NCBI RefSeq assembly: GCF_039537985.1
Contig: NZ_BAABBN010000007.1
Location: forward strand, 310,001-374,000
Length of the DNA stretch: 64,000 nucleotides
Reading direction: 5' to 3'
Origin: Litoribacillus peritrichatus
GTDB taxonomy: Bacteria; Pseudomonadota; Gammaproteobacteria; Pseudomonadales; Litoribrevibacteraceae
In this document: positions 14,471 to 22,459 of the stretch, piece after piece
Layout: each line of letters starts with the position of its first letter
Position numbering within the stretch: position 1 is the first letter of the stretch
Notes under the pieces: model-generated
The model's database searches: none
What the model saw: the letters and a program-made list of their open reading frames with translations, nothing else
What the model was told of the DNA's origin: nothing
Made by a program: the position numbers and the translations under genes

Positions 14471-17400
14471 TTAATCGCGAGTGAACAACTTATAAAGCAC
14501 TGGCACTAAGATCAGCGTTAACACGGTGGATACCGCCAGCCCGCCAATGATGGTCCAGCCCATAGGTGCCCACATGATGCCACCCTGAATGGTGAGAGGT
14601 AAGAGCCCGCCTACGGTGGTCAGGGTAGTAAGAATGATCGGCATTAATCGTGTGGAAGCGGATTCATGTATGGCATTAGTGACGCCCATCCCTTGGGCGA
14701 TCAGCTGGTTGGCGTAGTCGACCAGAATAATGGAGTTGTTTACCACAATGCCCATTAAGCTGATTAAACCCACGAAGGCGATGATCGAGAACGAGTAGCC
14801 ACTGATGTACAACCCTAAGATAGCGCCAGTTAATGCAAACGGTATAGCGATGAAGATAATGGCCGGTTGCAGGAACGAACGGAATTGAAGTACCAGTACG
14901 GCGAAAATACCCAGCAATGAGACCACCATGGCTTTGGTCAGGCCGGCAAAGTTTTTGTTTCGGCTTTCTTCTTCACCACCTGCGACCCAACTGACATCGT
15001 CTGGCCAGTCCAGCGCATTCAGCCCTTGAATGACGTCCTGAGTGACGGCGGCCACGTTGTATCCGTCAGACACGTCCGCAGTAACGTAGATCATGCGTTG
15101 CAGGTTGTAATGCTGCAGTTTGGCCTGGGAGGATTCCAGCTCAATGTCGGCCACCTGACGCAACGGAATTTGAGCGCCTGTAGAACTGGTCAGCATGATG
15201 CGATCAAACTCTTTGCTGTCGGGCTGATTGTAGTGATTACTTTTCAATACGATGTTGTAATCTTCACCTAACTTATCCCGGTAAACCCCAACCTGAGCAC
15301 CGTTTAAGGCCGTTCGAACGGACTGATCCAACTCGTAGGCATTGACGCCTAGCAGAGCGGCTTTGTCGGACTTGATCCGGATACGGGCGGTGATCATTTC
15401 GTCCGCAGCGGCGTTGTCCAGATTAATCACCCCTTCTGTTTGGCGCATGACGCTTTCGACTTTCGCTGCCATCATCCGAATACGGTCGTGATCGTCGCTG
15501 ATCACCCGAATGGCGATGGGGGCTTCGTACGGCGGGCCTTGTTGAAACTGCTCCACTTTGATGTCGGCTTCTGGCCAGTCGACCAATAACCCGCGCAGTT
15601 CTTCGGTGATTTTGATGGTTTGTTCAATGCTTTCGCTGTCCAGCTGAACCATGAGTTGAGCGTAATTCGGCAGGCCCTGTTTTGGAATTTTATTGTAGTA
15701 AATGCGGGGGTTGCCATTGCCGACGTTGGTAGCGACGTGGGTGACCGACGGATGTTTGCTGATGACGTGTTCGACTTTCCGGGTAATGGCATCGGAGTGA
15801 TCAATGCGACTGTTTATCGGCATTTTAATATCAATCAGAACCTGGGGCTTATCGGCTTTGGGGAACATGGAGACACCGACTGATTTCATTAAACCCAGCG
15901 AACTGATGAACAGGCCGATGCAGATAATGATCACCAGCCATGGAAAGCGCAGGCAAAAGTTCAATAAAGGGCCATACACTTTTGTGTTCAGCCAGTGGAA
16001 ACCGGCGGTGCTGGTGGCCGCAATCGGGCCATTTTTATTGCTTAATAAGAACCGGGCGATCAAGGGGATAATGGTTAAGGCAATCAGCAGCGAACAAATC
16101 AGGGTTAATACCACAGTGACCGGCATGGAGCGCATGAAGGTGCCGGAGCCACTTTGCAGCAACAGTAACGGTAGAAAAGACAGTATGGTGGTAACTGTAC
16201 CACTGGTGATGGCCCAACCCACTTGAGAGGCACCCCTGAGTGTGGCATCAAGGCCACTGTAACCCTCTTTTAAGAAGCGTTGTATGTTTTCAACCACCAC
16301 AATGGCGTTATCAACCAATAACCCCAGGGCAACGATTAAACCGACAATGGTCATTTGTTGAATGCCGAAACCGGCGGTATCCACCCAGCCGACAGCGATG
16401 ATGATCGATAACGGAATTGAAACCATGGCGACGACCGCAGGGCGAATGCCGAGGAGCAGCAACAACACCGCGCCAACGACGCCGATGCCTTGCATCAGGC
16501 TGGCGAAGAAGTTGTCTGTTTGGCGTTTAACACTGGTGCTTTGGTCAAAAATCCACACCAGTTTGATGTCGTCCGGTAAACCGGTTTCAAATTGGTTCAC
16601 CGCTTGATGGATTTCGTCCATGACCGCGAAAATTTGCGAGCCTTCTCGTTGTACGGCAGAGACATACACACTGCGAAAACCGTCGTAACGGGCGATGTGT
16701 CTGGCCGGTGCGTCGGCCAGGCGAATGGTGGCAATGTCTTCGAGGTGAAGCACCTGATAATCCTGAGAGTAAATCGGAGTACGGCCGAGTTCTTCAATGG
16801 AGCGATATAAGCCGCTGGTTCGTACGGTGAGTCGCTCGGTACCGGAATAGATGAAACCTGCTGGAATGTTTCGGCTGTTACCGCTTAACACATCCAGCAC
16901 GTGATTGGATGAAATGCCTAACGTTGCAAGTTTTCGTAAATCCAGGCCAATTTCAATTTGTTGCTCCGGAAAGGCCCAGGTGTCGCTTTCTTTGACATGT
17001 TTGATTTTTTCTAACTGATCTTCCAGTTTTTCAGCGTAATACTTCAGCTGGTGGTACGGGCTGGTTTCGGACGTTAAAGCCACCTGCATGATGTTGACAT
17101 CGGTGGGTGAGATGCGTTTGATTTCCAGCTTTTGAATGCCATCCGGCAGTTGATCCCGAATCTGGTTGACGGCCCGAATGACCTCTTCGTATTTATCGTC
17201 CGGGTCTGTGCCATAGACGAATTGAATGCGGGTCGTGGAGACGCTGTCGCGAATGGTGGTTTTCACGTCGTCGATGTCGTCCAGCTCATTTAAGGCTTCT
17301 TCCACCTTATCCACAATCTGGCTTTCCATATCCAACGGGCTGGTGCCGGAATAAATAACGGTCACCAGACTGGATGGGAAGTTAAATTGAGGGTCTTCTG

Positions 17401-17503
17401 AGCGCGGCATGGTCTGATAAGACACGACCCCAAGGATGGTCAGAATTAACACGGCGACCCATACGAATTGGTGGTTTTGGATGGCAATGGCTGGTAAGCG
17501 CAC
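14471..17503 (-). CDS. RND-family efflux pump, inner-membrane transporter
   Basis: This 1010-residue protein has the RND layout: a first membrane helix at residues 13-30, a large periplasmic porter loop, a block of helices (about 335-545), a second periplasmic loop and a final block of helices (about 840-1005). The proton-relay segment reads GLLVDNAIVVVENI, so only one Asp stands where AcrB has the pair Asp407-Asp408. TM block ends such as VGLISLMGIVVNNSIILVDY are typical of the hydrophobe/amphiphile group. It would export lipophilic compounds using proton motive force with the adaptor encoded just upstream. No outer-membrane factor gene is adjacent, so it probably shares a TolC-like channel. 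It probably shares a transcript with the adaptor and is controlled by the TetR gene at 18990. Confidence 0.93.
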   Translation of the reverse strand: MRLPAIAIQNHQFVWVAVLILTILGVVSYQTMPRSEDPQFNFPSSLVTVIYSGTSPLDMESQIVDKVEEALNELDDIDDVKTTIRDSVSTTRIQFVYGTDPDDKYEEVIRAVNQIRDQLPDGIQKLEIKRISPTDVNIMQVALTSETSPYHQLKYYAEKLEDQLEKIKHVKESDTWAFPEQQIEIGLDLRKLATLGISSNHVLDVLSGNSRNIPAGFIYSGTERLTVRTSGLYRSIEELGRTPIYSQDYQVLHLEDIATIRLADAPARHIARYDGFRSVYVSAVQREGSQIFAVMDEIHQAVNQFETGLPDDIKLVWIFDQSTSVKRQTDNFFASLMQGIGVVGAVLLLLLGIRPAVVAMVSIPLSIIIAVGWVDTAGFGIQQMTIVGLIVALGLLVDNAIVVVENIQRFLKEGYSGLDATLRGASQVGWAITSGTVTTILSFLPLLLLQSGSGTFMRSMPVTVVLTLICSLLIALTIIPLIARFLLSNKNGPIAATSTAGFHWLNTKVYGPLLNFCLRFPWLVIIICIGLFISSLGLMKSVGVSMFPKADKPQVLIDIKMPINSRIDHSDAITRKVEHVISKHPSVTHVATNVGNGNPRIYYNKIPKQGLPNYAQLMVQLDSESIEQTIKITEELRGLLVDWPEADIKVEQFQQGPPYEAPIAIRVISDDHDRIRMMAAKVESVMRQTEGVINLDNAAADEMITARIRIKSDKAALLGVNAYELDQSVRTALNGAQVGVYRDKLGEDYNIVLKSNHYNQPDSKEFDRIMLTSSTGAQIPLRQVADIELESSQAKLQHYNLQRMIYVTADVSDGYNVAAVTQDVIQGLNALDWPDDVSWVAGGEEESRNKNFAGLTKAMVVSLLGIFAVLVLQFRSFLQPAIIFIAIPFALTGAILGLYISGYSFSIIAFVGLISLMGIVVNNSIILVDYANQLIAQGMGVTNAIHESASTRLMPIILTTLTTVGGLLPLTIQGGIMWAPMGWTIIGGLAVSTVLTLILVPVLYKLFTRD

Positions 17504-17553
17504 GTTAGAACCTCACGTCTGAGTGGTCAAATAAGTCACAGAAAAAAAGCGAA

Positions 17554-17611
17554 CCTTGCCTGAGCAAGGCCGCAAATAGCGGTTGGCTGTTCATCTACCA
17601 GAAGGCTGGTA
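17554..17611 (-). other. Two stem-loops between adaptor and pump genes
   Basis: CCTTGC/GCAAGG (17554-17559 with 17564-17569) and TACCAG/CTGGTA (17596-17601 with 17606-17611), each with a 4-base loop, lie in the 153-base gap between adaptor stop and pump start. Neither has a T run. They may stabilise or process the shared transcript. Confidence 0.45.
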
Positions 17612-17656
17612 TAGACGTTCAGCGTAGCCGCTGGCTCTAAAAAAGATGGGTGGTCA

Positions 17657-18700
17657 TTATAGACCCGAAAGGGTTGAACTCACCGCTTCCGCCGGGAGGG
17701 TTGTCGGTGTCGTCGTTAATTGCGCCCTGAGGTTGTATGGGGTTCCTAACACTATGGGCCACTCGGTATTTAATCCGTACGCAACATACACGGAGTCGGT
17801 ACTTAACGAGTGCATTTTGACGGTTTTAAGTTCGATGTTGCGGCTGACCGGGTTCATTTGCGCCACCGTGCCCGTTTTGCCATTGGCAGAAATCAGGGAG
17901 GCGGTTGGTATGCGGTATAACACCGGTTGTTGGGCTGGCAGTACATTAATGTGCGCGTACAGGCCGGACATCAATCTCAACTGTTGATCTTCTATACGAA
18001 CCTCAACTTCAAATAGCCCGGTATTTTCATTGGCTTGCGCCGCCATTTCGCTGATCACGCCCGTTAATTGATGGCCAGGATAAGCATCCAGTTCAATGGT
18101 GGTTTGATCGCCAATATTCACGTACACCGCTTCGCGGTCAATGAGGCCTGCTTTGACGACCCAGCCCTGGCTGTTGGGTGAAAAGACCAGAATGGGTTGT
18201 CCTGCGTTGACCAGCTCATCTTTCTCTATGTGTTTTTTAATGATAATGCCGTCGGTAGGGGCTTTAATCTGGGAGTGTTTCAGGTTGAATTCGGCAATGT
18301 TCAGTGCCGCTTTTGCTTTGTCCTGGCGAATCTGAGCGTTATCCAGCTTTTCTTTCGGAGCAAGACGCTGGCTGACCAACTTTTCCAAACGGGCTACGTC
18401 CAGATTGGCTTGTTTGTAGTCTGCCTGAGCCTGACGTTGCTGGGCCACTATTTCAGAAAGATCCAGCTGGGCCAGTAAGTCACCTTTTTTGACCTTTTGA
18501 CCTTCTTCCACTGTGAGCTTTTCAATGATGCCCGAGGTTTTAAACGATAACCGGGATTGCGCTTTATTGGTGACCAGGCCAGACGAATAAAAGCGAATGG
18601 CGCTGGTGGTTTTTTCGATGGGTTGTGTGTCGACTGGTTGATTGGCAATTGCTGATGTACTGCTGATCACAAAAGAAATTAACAATAATAGCTTATTCAT
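17657..18700 (-). CDS. RND efflux periplasmic adaptor (membrane fusion protein)
   Basis: Start set at ATG 18700 (MNKLLLLISFVISSTSAIA), which has AGGGGG close upstream and gives a clean signal peptide; the frame is open for another 102 codons upstream, but that stretch has no family features. The 347-residue protein shows the adaptor order: a barrel-sandwich half with SGIIEKLTVEEGQKVKKGD, a coiled-coil hairpin (about residues 80-140), the second lipoyl half IKAPTDGIIIKKHIEKDELV, then beta-barrel and membrane-proximal domains. It connects the RND pump to an outer-membrane channel. It has no lipobox and should be a soluble or signal-anchored periplasmic protein. Confidence 0.9.
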   Translation of the reverse strand: MNKLLLLISFVISSTSAIANQPVDTQPIEKTTSAIRFYSSGLVTNKAQSRLSFKTSGIIEKLTVEEGQKVKKGDLLAQLDLSEIVAQQRQAQADYKQANLDVARLEKLVSQRLAPKEKLDNAQIRQDKAKAALNIAEFNLKHSQIKAPTDGIIIKKHIEKDELVNAGQPILVFSPNSQGWVVKAGLIDREAVYVNIGDQTTIELDAYPGHQLTGVISEMAAQANENTGLFEVEVRIEDQQLRLMSGLYAHINVLPAQQPVLYRIPTASLISANGKTGTVAQMNPVSRNIELKTVKMHSLSTDSVYVAYGLNTEWPIVLGTPYNLRAQLTTTPTTLPAEAVSSTLSGL

Positions 18701-18794
18701 AATGCCCCCTAATTGACCGCTGCGGTTGACGTTCAAATTACCCATGATTGTTTGGTGCCCATTTATTTTATGGTGAGTCAAAATCATTTTGAAT

Positions 18795-18889
18795 TTTACA
18801 GTGTAAAGATCTCGTTGATGTTGACGATGCCCACATGTTAATATCGTAAAGTATGCAGTGTCAACATGAAATGTGTGCAGTGAACACAT
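18795..18889. promoter_or_regulatory. Palindromic operator candidates between efflux and tetR genes
   Basis: Three symmetrical elements occur in the 289-base divergent region: TTTACA-g-TGTAAA (18795-18807), ATGTTGAC (18818-18825) opposed to GTCAACAT (18860-18867), and ATGTGT-N7-ACACAT (18871-18889). TetR-type repressors bind such palindromes near divergent promoters. Which one is the true operator cannot be decided from sequence. Confidence 0.45.
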
Positions 18890-18989
18890 AAAAATAAGAA
18901 AATCGGATATTGAGTCATCTTTGGCGTGTTTGAATCGTAGGGTAGCGCGTAGCTGTGTTATTATTCCGCCGGTTGAACTTGGAGCATTC

Positions 18990-19634
18990 ATGGAAAAAAC
19001 AAGCAACTATCATCATGGTAATTTGCGTCAGACGCTGTTGGATATTGCCTGCGAGCATATTCGGAACAAAGGCGTAGACGGCTTAAGTTTACGGGCGATT
19101 GCCAAACAGGCTGGGGTTTCTGCGAATGCCCCTTACCGGCATTTTTCGGATAAGCGTGCGTTGTTGATTGCCATTGCTGTGGTCGGCTTTGAAGAGCTGG
19201 TCGAGCGAATGAAAGAAGTTGAGGACATCGCCAAAGACGTGCTTGATGAGTTTCAGCTGAAAGGAAAGGCTTACATTCAATTTGCCGGAGACTGCCCGGA
19301 AAAATACAAATTGATGTTTGGGCCAGCCATTGGAGATCGTTTGGGTGATCCCGATTTGGTTCAAGCCGCCGGCGACTCTTATGAAATGTTGCTGCGCAGC
19401 ATTCGGCGAGGGATCGAGCAGGGCGTGTTTCGTGATGTACCGGTTCAGGATCTGGCCGATCCGACGTGGGCGATGGTACACGGCATTTCAAGTTTGTTGA
19501 TTGATGGTTTTTTTGAGCAGGATGCTCAGAAGTTTCGCCAGCTCAGCATCGCATGTCCAGCGTCTGGCGAGTGTTCGCTGGAGACACTGTTGGAGAATAA
19601 TCTGCGATTGATCATGCATGGCATTCTTGCTTAA
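18990..19634 (+). CDS. TetR-family transcriptional regulator of the RND pump
   Basis: ATG 18990 has GGAG 5 bases upstream and gives 214 residues; an open frame reaches back 39 codons without family features. Residues 10-55 form the TetR helix-turn-helix: LSLRAIAKQAGVSANAPYRHF is family-typical, with KRALLIAIA next. The C-terminal half is a ligand-binding domain of the TetR_C-33-like type (FAGDCPEKYKLMFGP). It is divergent from the adaptor-pump genes, so it probably represses them and itself until a pump substrate binds. A short stem-loop (19706-19725) follows the gene. Confidence 0.88.
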   Translation: MEKTSNYHHGNLRQTLLDIACEHIRNKGVDGLSLRAIAKQAGVSANAPYRHFSDKRALLIAIAVVGFEELVERMKEVEDIAKDVLDEFQLKGKAYIQFAGDCPEKYKLMFGPAIGDRLGDPDLVQAAGDSYEMLLRSIRRGIEQGVFRDVPVQDLADPTWAMVHGISSLLIDGFFEQDAQKFRQLSIACPASGECSLETLLENNLRLIMHGILA

Positions 19635-19705
19635 ACGAAGATGGCTTAAACGTAGATGACTTGAATGTGGGTTGCTTAAGTACTGACTACATAACCGTCG
19701 GAGAC

Positions 19706-19725
19706 CTCAGTCGAAAAAGACTGAG
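19706..19725 (+). other. Stem-loop between tetR and the monooxygenase gene
   Basis: CTCAGTC (19706-19712) and GACTGAG (19719-19725) form a perfect 7-bp stem with loop GAAAAA. There is no T run. Just upstream, degenerate repeats of CTTAAACG(A/T)AGATG fill the space after the tetR stop. Confidence 0.4.
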
Positions 19726-19750
19726 TCGGTAAAGATTGAATAGGTGATAA

Positions 19751-20791
19751 ATGAAAACACGCATTACTGAATTATTGGGCATTCAACATCCGGTGATTTT
19801 ACCTGGCATGAGTTGGATTTCAGTTCCTGAATTGGTGGCTGCGGTATCTAATGCCGGAGGCCTTGGTATCTTGGCATCCGGGCCATTAAGCCGTCAGGAA
19901 ACGCGTGATGCGATTCGACGTATTAGGGAACTGACCGATAAACCGTTCGGTATTGGTGTCACTTTGATGATGCCGGGCGCCAAAGAAAATGCGGAAGTTG
20001 CCCTGGAAGAACAAGTACCGGTGATTAACTTTTCCCTGGGGAAGGGAGATTGGTTGGTTCAGGCGGCTAAAGAATACGGCGGCAAGGTCATTGCGACGGT
20101 AGTGACTGAAAAGCATGCTTTGGCGGCTCAGAAGTCCGGGGTGGATGCATTGATGGTGACAGGTCACGAAGCTGCGGCGCACGGCGGATCGGTGACGTCT
20201 TTGTGCCTCGTGCCTGCCATTGCCGATTTGGTGGACATTCCGGTGATTGCAGTCGGTGGGTTCGCCGATGGCCGGGGGCTATTGGCGGCACTTGCGCTGG
20301 GTGCGGACGGGGTTGCCATGGGTTCGCGGTTTGCAACCAGTCAGGAAAGCCCGTTGCACTCGAATGTGAAGTCGACGGTGGTGAATAAGCGGGTGGAAGA
20401 GACCATTTATTCAAATAACTTTGATGGCTTGTACGCACGGGTGATGAAAACACCAATGGCTGAAAAAGCCACTCGCCGGCCAATGAATTTTATTATGGCG
20501 GCGCTGAAATCGTTTAAAGCGGCCAAAATGGTCGATATGCCGTTATGGAAGCTGATGGCGGGGATGTTGGCTCAGTTTGATAAAATTCGGATGTTGTCGT
20601 TATTCGGTGCCGCCACTGAAAAACTGGAAGCCGCAACCATTGACGGTGATTTGGATAAAGGCGTGCAGTTCATTGGTCAGTCCCAAGGCATTATCAATGA
20701 TGTGGAGAACGTTCAAATTCTGATGGATCGTATCATTCATGATGCGGAAACATTGTCGTTGGAGCTGGTTCGTAAACAACAAGGCGTGTAA
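19751..20791 (+). CDS. Nitronate monooxygenase / FabK-like FMN enzyme
   Basis: This 346-residue TIM-barrel flavoprotein of the NPD/FabK family has N-terminal LGIQHPVILPGMSW, GGLGILASG, the His-containing GHEAAAHGG, and the phosphate-binding repeats VIAVGGFADG and ALGADGVAMGSRF that hold FMN. Family members either oxidise alkyl nitronates (propionate 3-nitronate) or reduce enoyl-ACP (FabK). Length and the GHEAAAHGG motif fit nitronate monooxygenase class enzymes; the substrate is not proven. It starts with ATG behind AGGTGA and ends at a strong terminator. Its neighbours give no pathway clue. Confidence 0.88.
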   Translation: MKTRITELLGIQHPVILPGMSWISVPELVAAVSNAGGLGILASGPLSRQETRDAIRRIRELTDKPFGIGVTLMMPGAKENAEVALEEQVPVINFSLGKGDWLVQAAKEYGGKVIATVVTEKHALAAQKSGVDALMVTGHEAAAHGGSVTSLCLVPAIADLVDIPVIAVGGFADGRGLLAALALGADGVAMGSRFATSQESPLHSNVKSTVVNKRVEETIYSNNFDGLYARVMKTPMAEKATRRPMNFIMAALKSFKAAKMVDMPLWKLMAGMLAQFDKIRMLSLFGAATEKLEAATIDGDLDKGVQFIGQSQGIINDVENVQILMDRIIHDAETLSLELVRKQQGV

Positions 20792-20803
20792 TTTGTCTGG
20801 CTT

Positions 20804-20833
20804 AAAAGGTACTGATTTCAGTACCTTTTTTAT
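20804..20833 (+). terminator. Rho-independent terminator after the monooxygenase gene
   Basis: AAAAGGTACTG and CAGTACCTTTT (20804-20814 with 20819-20829) form an 11-bp stem with a 4-base loop and T run. It also separates this gene from the convergent ODP-like gene. Confidence 0.85.
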
Positions 20834-20861
20834 TGTGAAGAACTCGAGTATTGCGAACGAA

Positions 20862-21593
20862 TTAATTGACGGCAATGCCGACTTCCAAGGCTTCAAACCA
20901 ATTTAAAAACGTTTGCACCTGTTCACCTTTGAAGATTCGACCGTGCTGTGGACACATGAATTCGATGTCCAGCTGACGGACGCGGTTGATCCAGTTTTGT
21001 TTGGCCTGATTGGATGGCATCCATCGTTGGTGGAAGTATCGCATTTTATCGATTTGCTGATCGAAATCTTCCACGTATAAAGGGAAATCCCCGTGCTCCA
21101 GAGCTGCGCCGATGTCGCCGCTGAACAGAATTTTGGCCACCGGATCGTATATGTGCATATTACCGGACGAATGCAGGTAATGGGCCGGAATAAACTGTAA
21201 CTCCAGAGAACCGAGCTTAAAGCTGCCGCCTTCGTCTTTGATGGGCGAATACTCGATATTTTCCATGCCGAAATGGCGTATGAAACCCTCCCACAACCAG
21301 GGGCTGTAGAGTTTGGCGTTGGGGATGACCTGATCCCACAGTCCTAAGGAGGAGATGATGTCCGGATCTTGGTGCGAGGCAAACAACGCGGTGACTTGCT
21401 CTGGCTTTACGTGCTTCAGAACGCTGGCAAACATGGAAGAAAACAGTTCAATACCACCGGGATCAAGCAACAGGGCCTGGCCGTCAGCAACGATCATATA
21501 TTGATTCGTGTCGATGATTTTATCGGGTTTATGTGGGTCTCGGCCAAACAACACCCAATCGTGATTTCCCTGGTAAATCTTTTGCGCTTTCAT
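20862..21593 (-). CDS. ODP-like diiron metallo-beta-lactamase-fold protein (oxygen-binding type)
   Basis: This 243-residue metallo-beta-lactamase-fold protein resembles the diiron half of flavodiiron proteins without the flavodoxin half. Likely metal ligands: SHQDPDI (His, Asp in place of the usual Glu, and Asp), AHYLHSSGN (His), FSGDIGAAL (Asp) and CPQHGRIF (His). In Treponema denticola a protein of this type, ODP, is an oxygen-binding diiron sensor acting in chemotaxis. Here the ATG overlaps the stop of the chemoreceptor-like gene 21593-22192 (TAATG), so both are translated together, and a chemoreceptor lacking a periplasmic sensor is divergent. An oxygen or redox sensor role is therefore likely; hydrolase or oxygen reductase activity cannot be ruled out. 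Confidence 0.82.
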   Translation of the reverse strand: MKAQKIYQGNHDWVLFGRDPHKPDKIIDTNQYMIVADGQALLLDPGGIELFSSMFASVLKHVKPEQVTALFASHQDPDIISSLGLWDQVIPNAKLYSPWLWEGFIRHFGMENIEYSPIKDEGGSFKLGSLELQFIPAHYLHSSGNMHIYDPVAKILFSGDIGAALEHGDFPLYVEDFDQQIDKMRYFHQRWMPSNQAKQNWINRVRQLDIEFMCPQHGRIFKGEQVQTFLNWFEALEVGIAVN

Positions 21594-22192
21594 TACGTGT
21601 CCCTTGTTAAAATTCTGCGTGATTCCGTTGCATGATCTTTGATTTTTGTCGTTAACCGTTGAATGTTATCGGCCATTTCCCGCAGGTTTTGTTCAAACTC
21701 TCCGGTGCGGTTGGACTCCAGACGTGAAGTCACCACAATAACGCTGGCAGCCCGCATCAGTGTTTGAATTTCTTCCAGTTGCGCGTCCAGTTTGCTCAGC
21801 TCTTTTTTGAGTTGATCTGAAATGGCTCTTAAGGTCTTTTGGGCATTGTGGATGACCGTGGCCAACGTTTGTTTATGCGCGTCCTCAAAGAGGTGCTCGG
21901 CAGCATGGTTGAGATGTTCAATCAATAAACTGGCTTTCCATTCCCTGACCGAATCCGTGGCGACCCGCAGTGAAATATCATTGATGGTATGAGCGAGTTG
22001 AATGGTATTTTCCGCCAATTCAGCAAAATAGCTGGTGATTACGGTCAGTCCAGCGGCTTTGCTGCCAGCCCTAAACACCACAAAACGCGCGTTTTTTGCA
22101 GCCAGCGAGAGTTCTTTGGCAATGGATTCTGCTTTGTCCAGTTCGGCGGCGACTGACGCAGTTTTGATCGACAGGCTGGCACTGTTAGGCAT
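21593..22192 (-). CDS. Soluble coiled-coil protein resembling a degenerate chemoreceptor hairpin
   Basis: This 199-residue, almost entirely helical protein has no membrane segment. Residues about 25-62 (LAAKNARFVVFRAGSKAAG onwards, ending in FAELAENT) follow the pattern of the chemoreceptor signalling tip (LALNAAIEAARAG...GFAVVADEVRxLA), but most residues that contact CheA and CheW are changed. Two further long helices follow (about 75-140 and 145-195). The stop overlaps the ODP-like start by one base, indicating co-translation. It may couple the ODP-like sensor to the receptor array or be a small soluble receptor relative. No named family is recognised. Confidence 0.7.
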   Translation of the reverse strand: MPNSASLSIKTASVAAELDKAESIAKELSLAAKNARFVVFRAGSKAAGLTVITSYFAELAENTIQLAHTINDISLRVATDSVREWKASLLIEHLNHAAEHLFEDAHKQTLATVIHNAQKTLRAISDQLKKELSKLDAQLEEIQTLMRAASVIVVTSRLESNRTGEFEQNLREMADNIQRLTTKIKDHATESRRILTRDT

Positions 22193-22459
22193 GGTTGGTC
22201 GTCATTCCTTTGGCTCACGATTGAAGTGTGCTGATTGAAGCCGCATTTATTTAATCGTGTTGAATTAAATAGTCTGATTTAACAGCGTCTGTTTAATCTC
22301 TTCATGAATCTAGTGTAGGAGATATATCGGCATTGTTTCTTCCGAACTTGATTAAAAAACATCCGCTTTAATCGTTTTATATCGAGTTTTAACTGTAAAC
22401 CTTCAAAGACCAACTAATCTTAAACGGGCTGAGTTGATCCATTCGTAGCAGGTTTTTTT

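Noticed and set aside
18701..19006. N-terminal extension of the RND adaptor by 102 residues
   Set aside because: It would place the signal peptide in the middle of the protein and run over the promoter/operator region; ATG 18700 has its own strong ribosome binding site.
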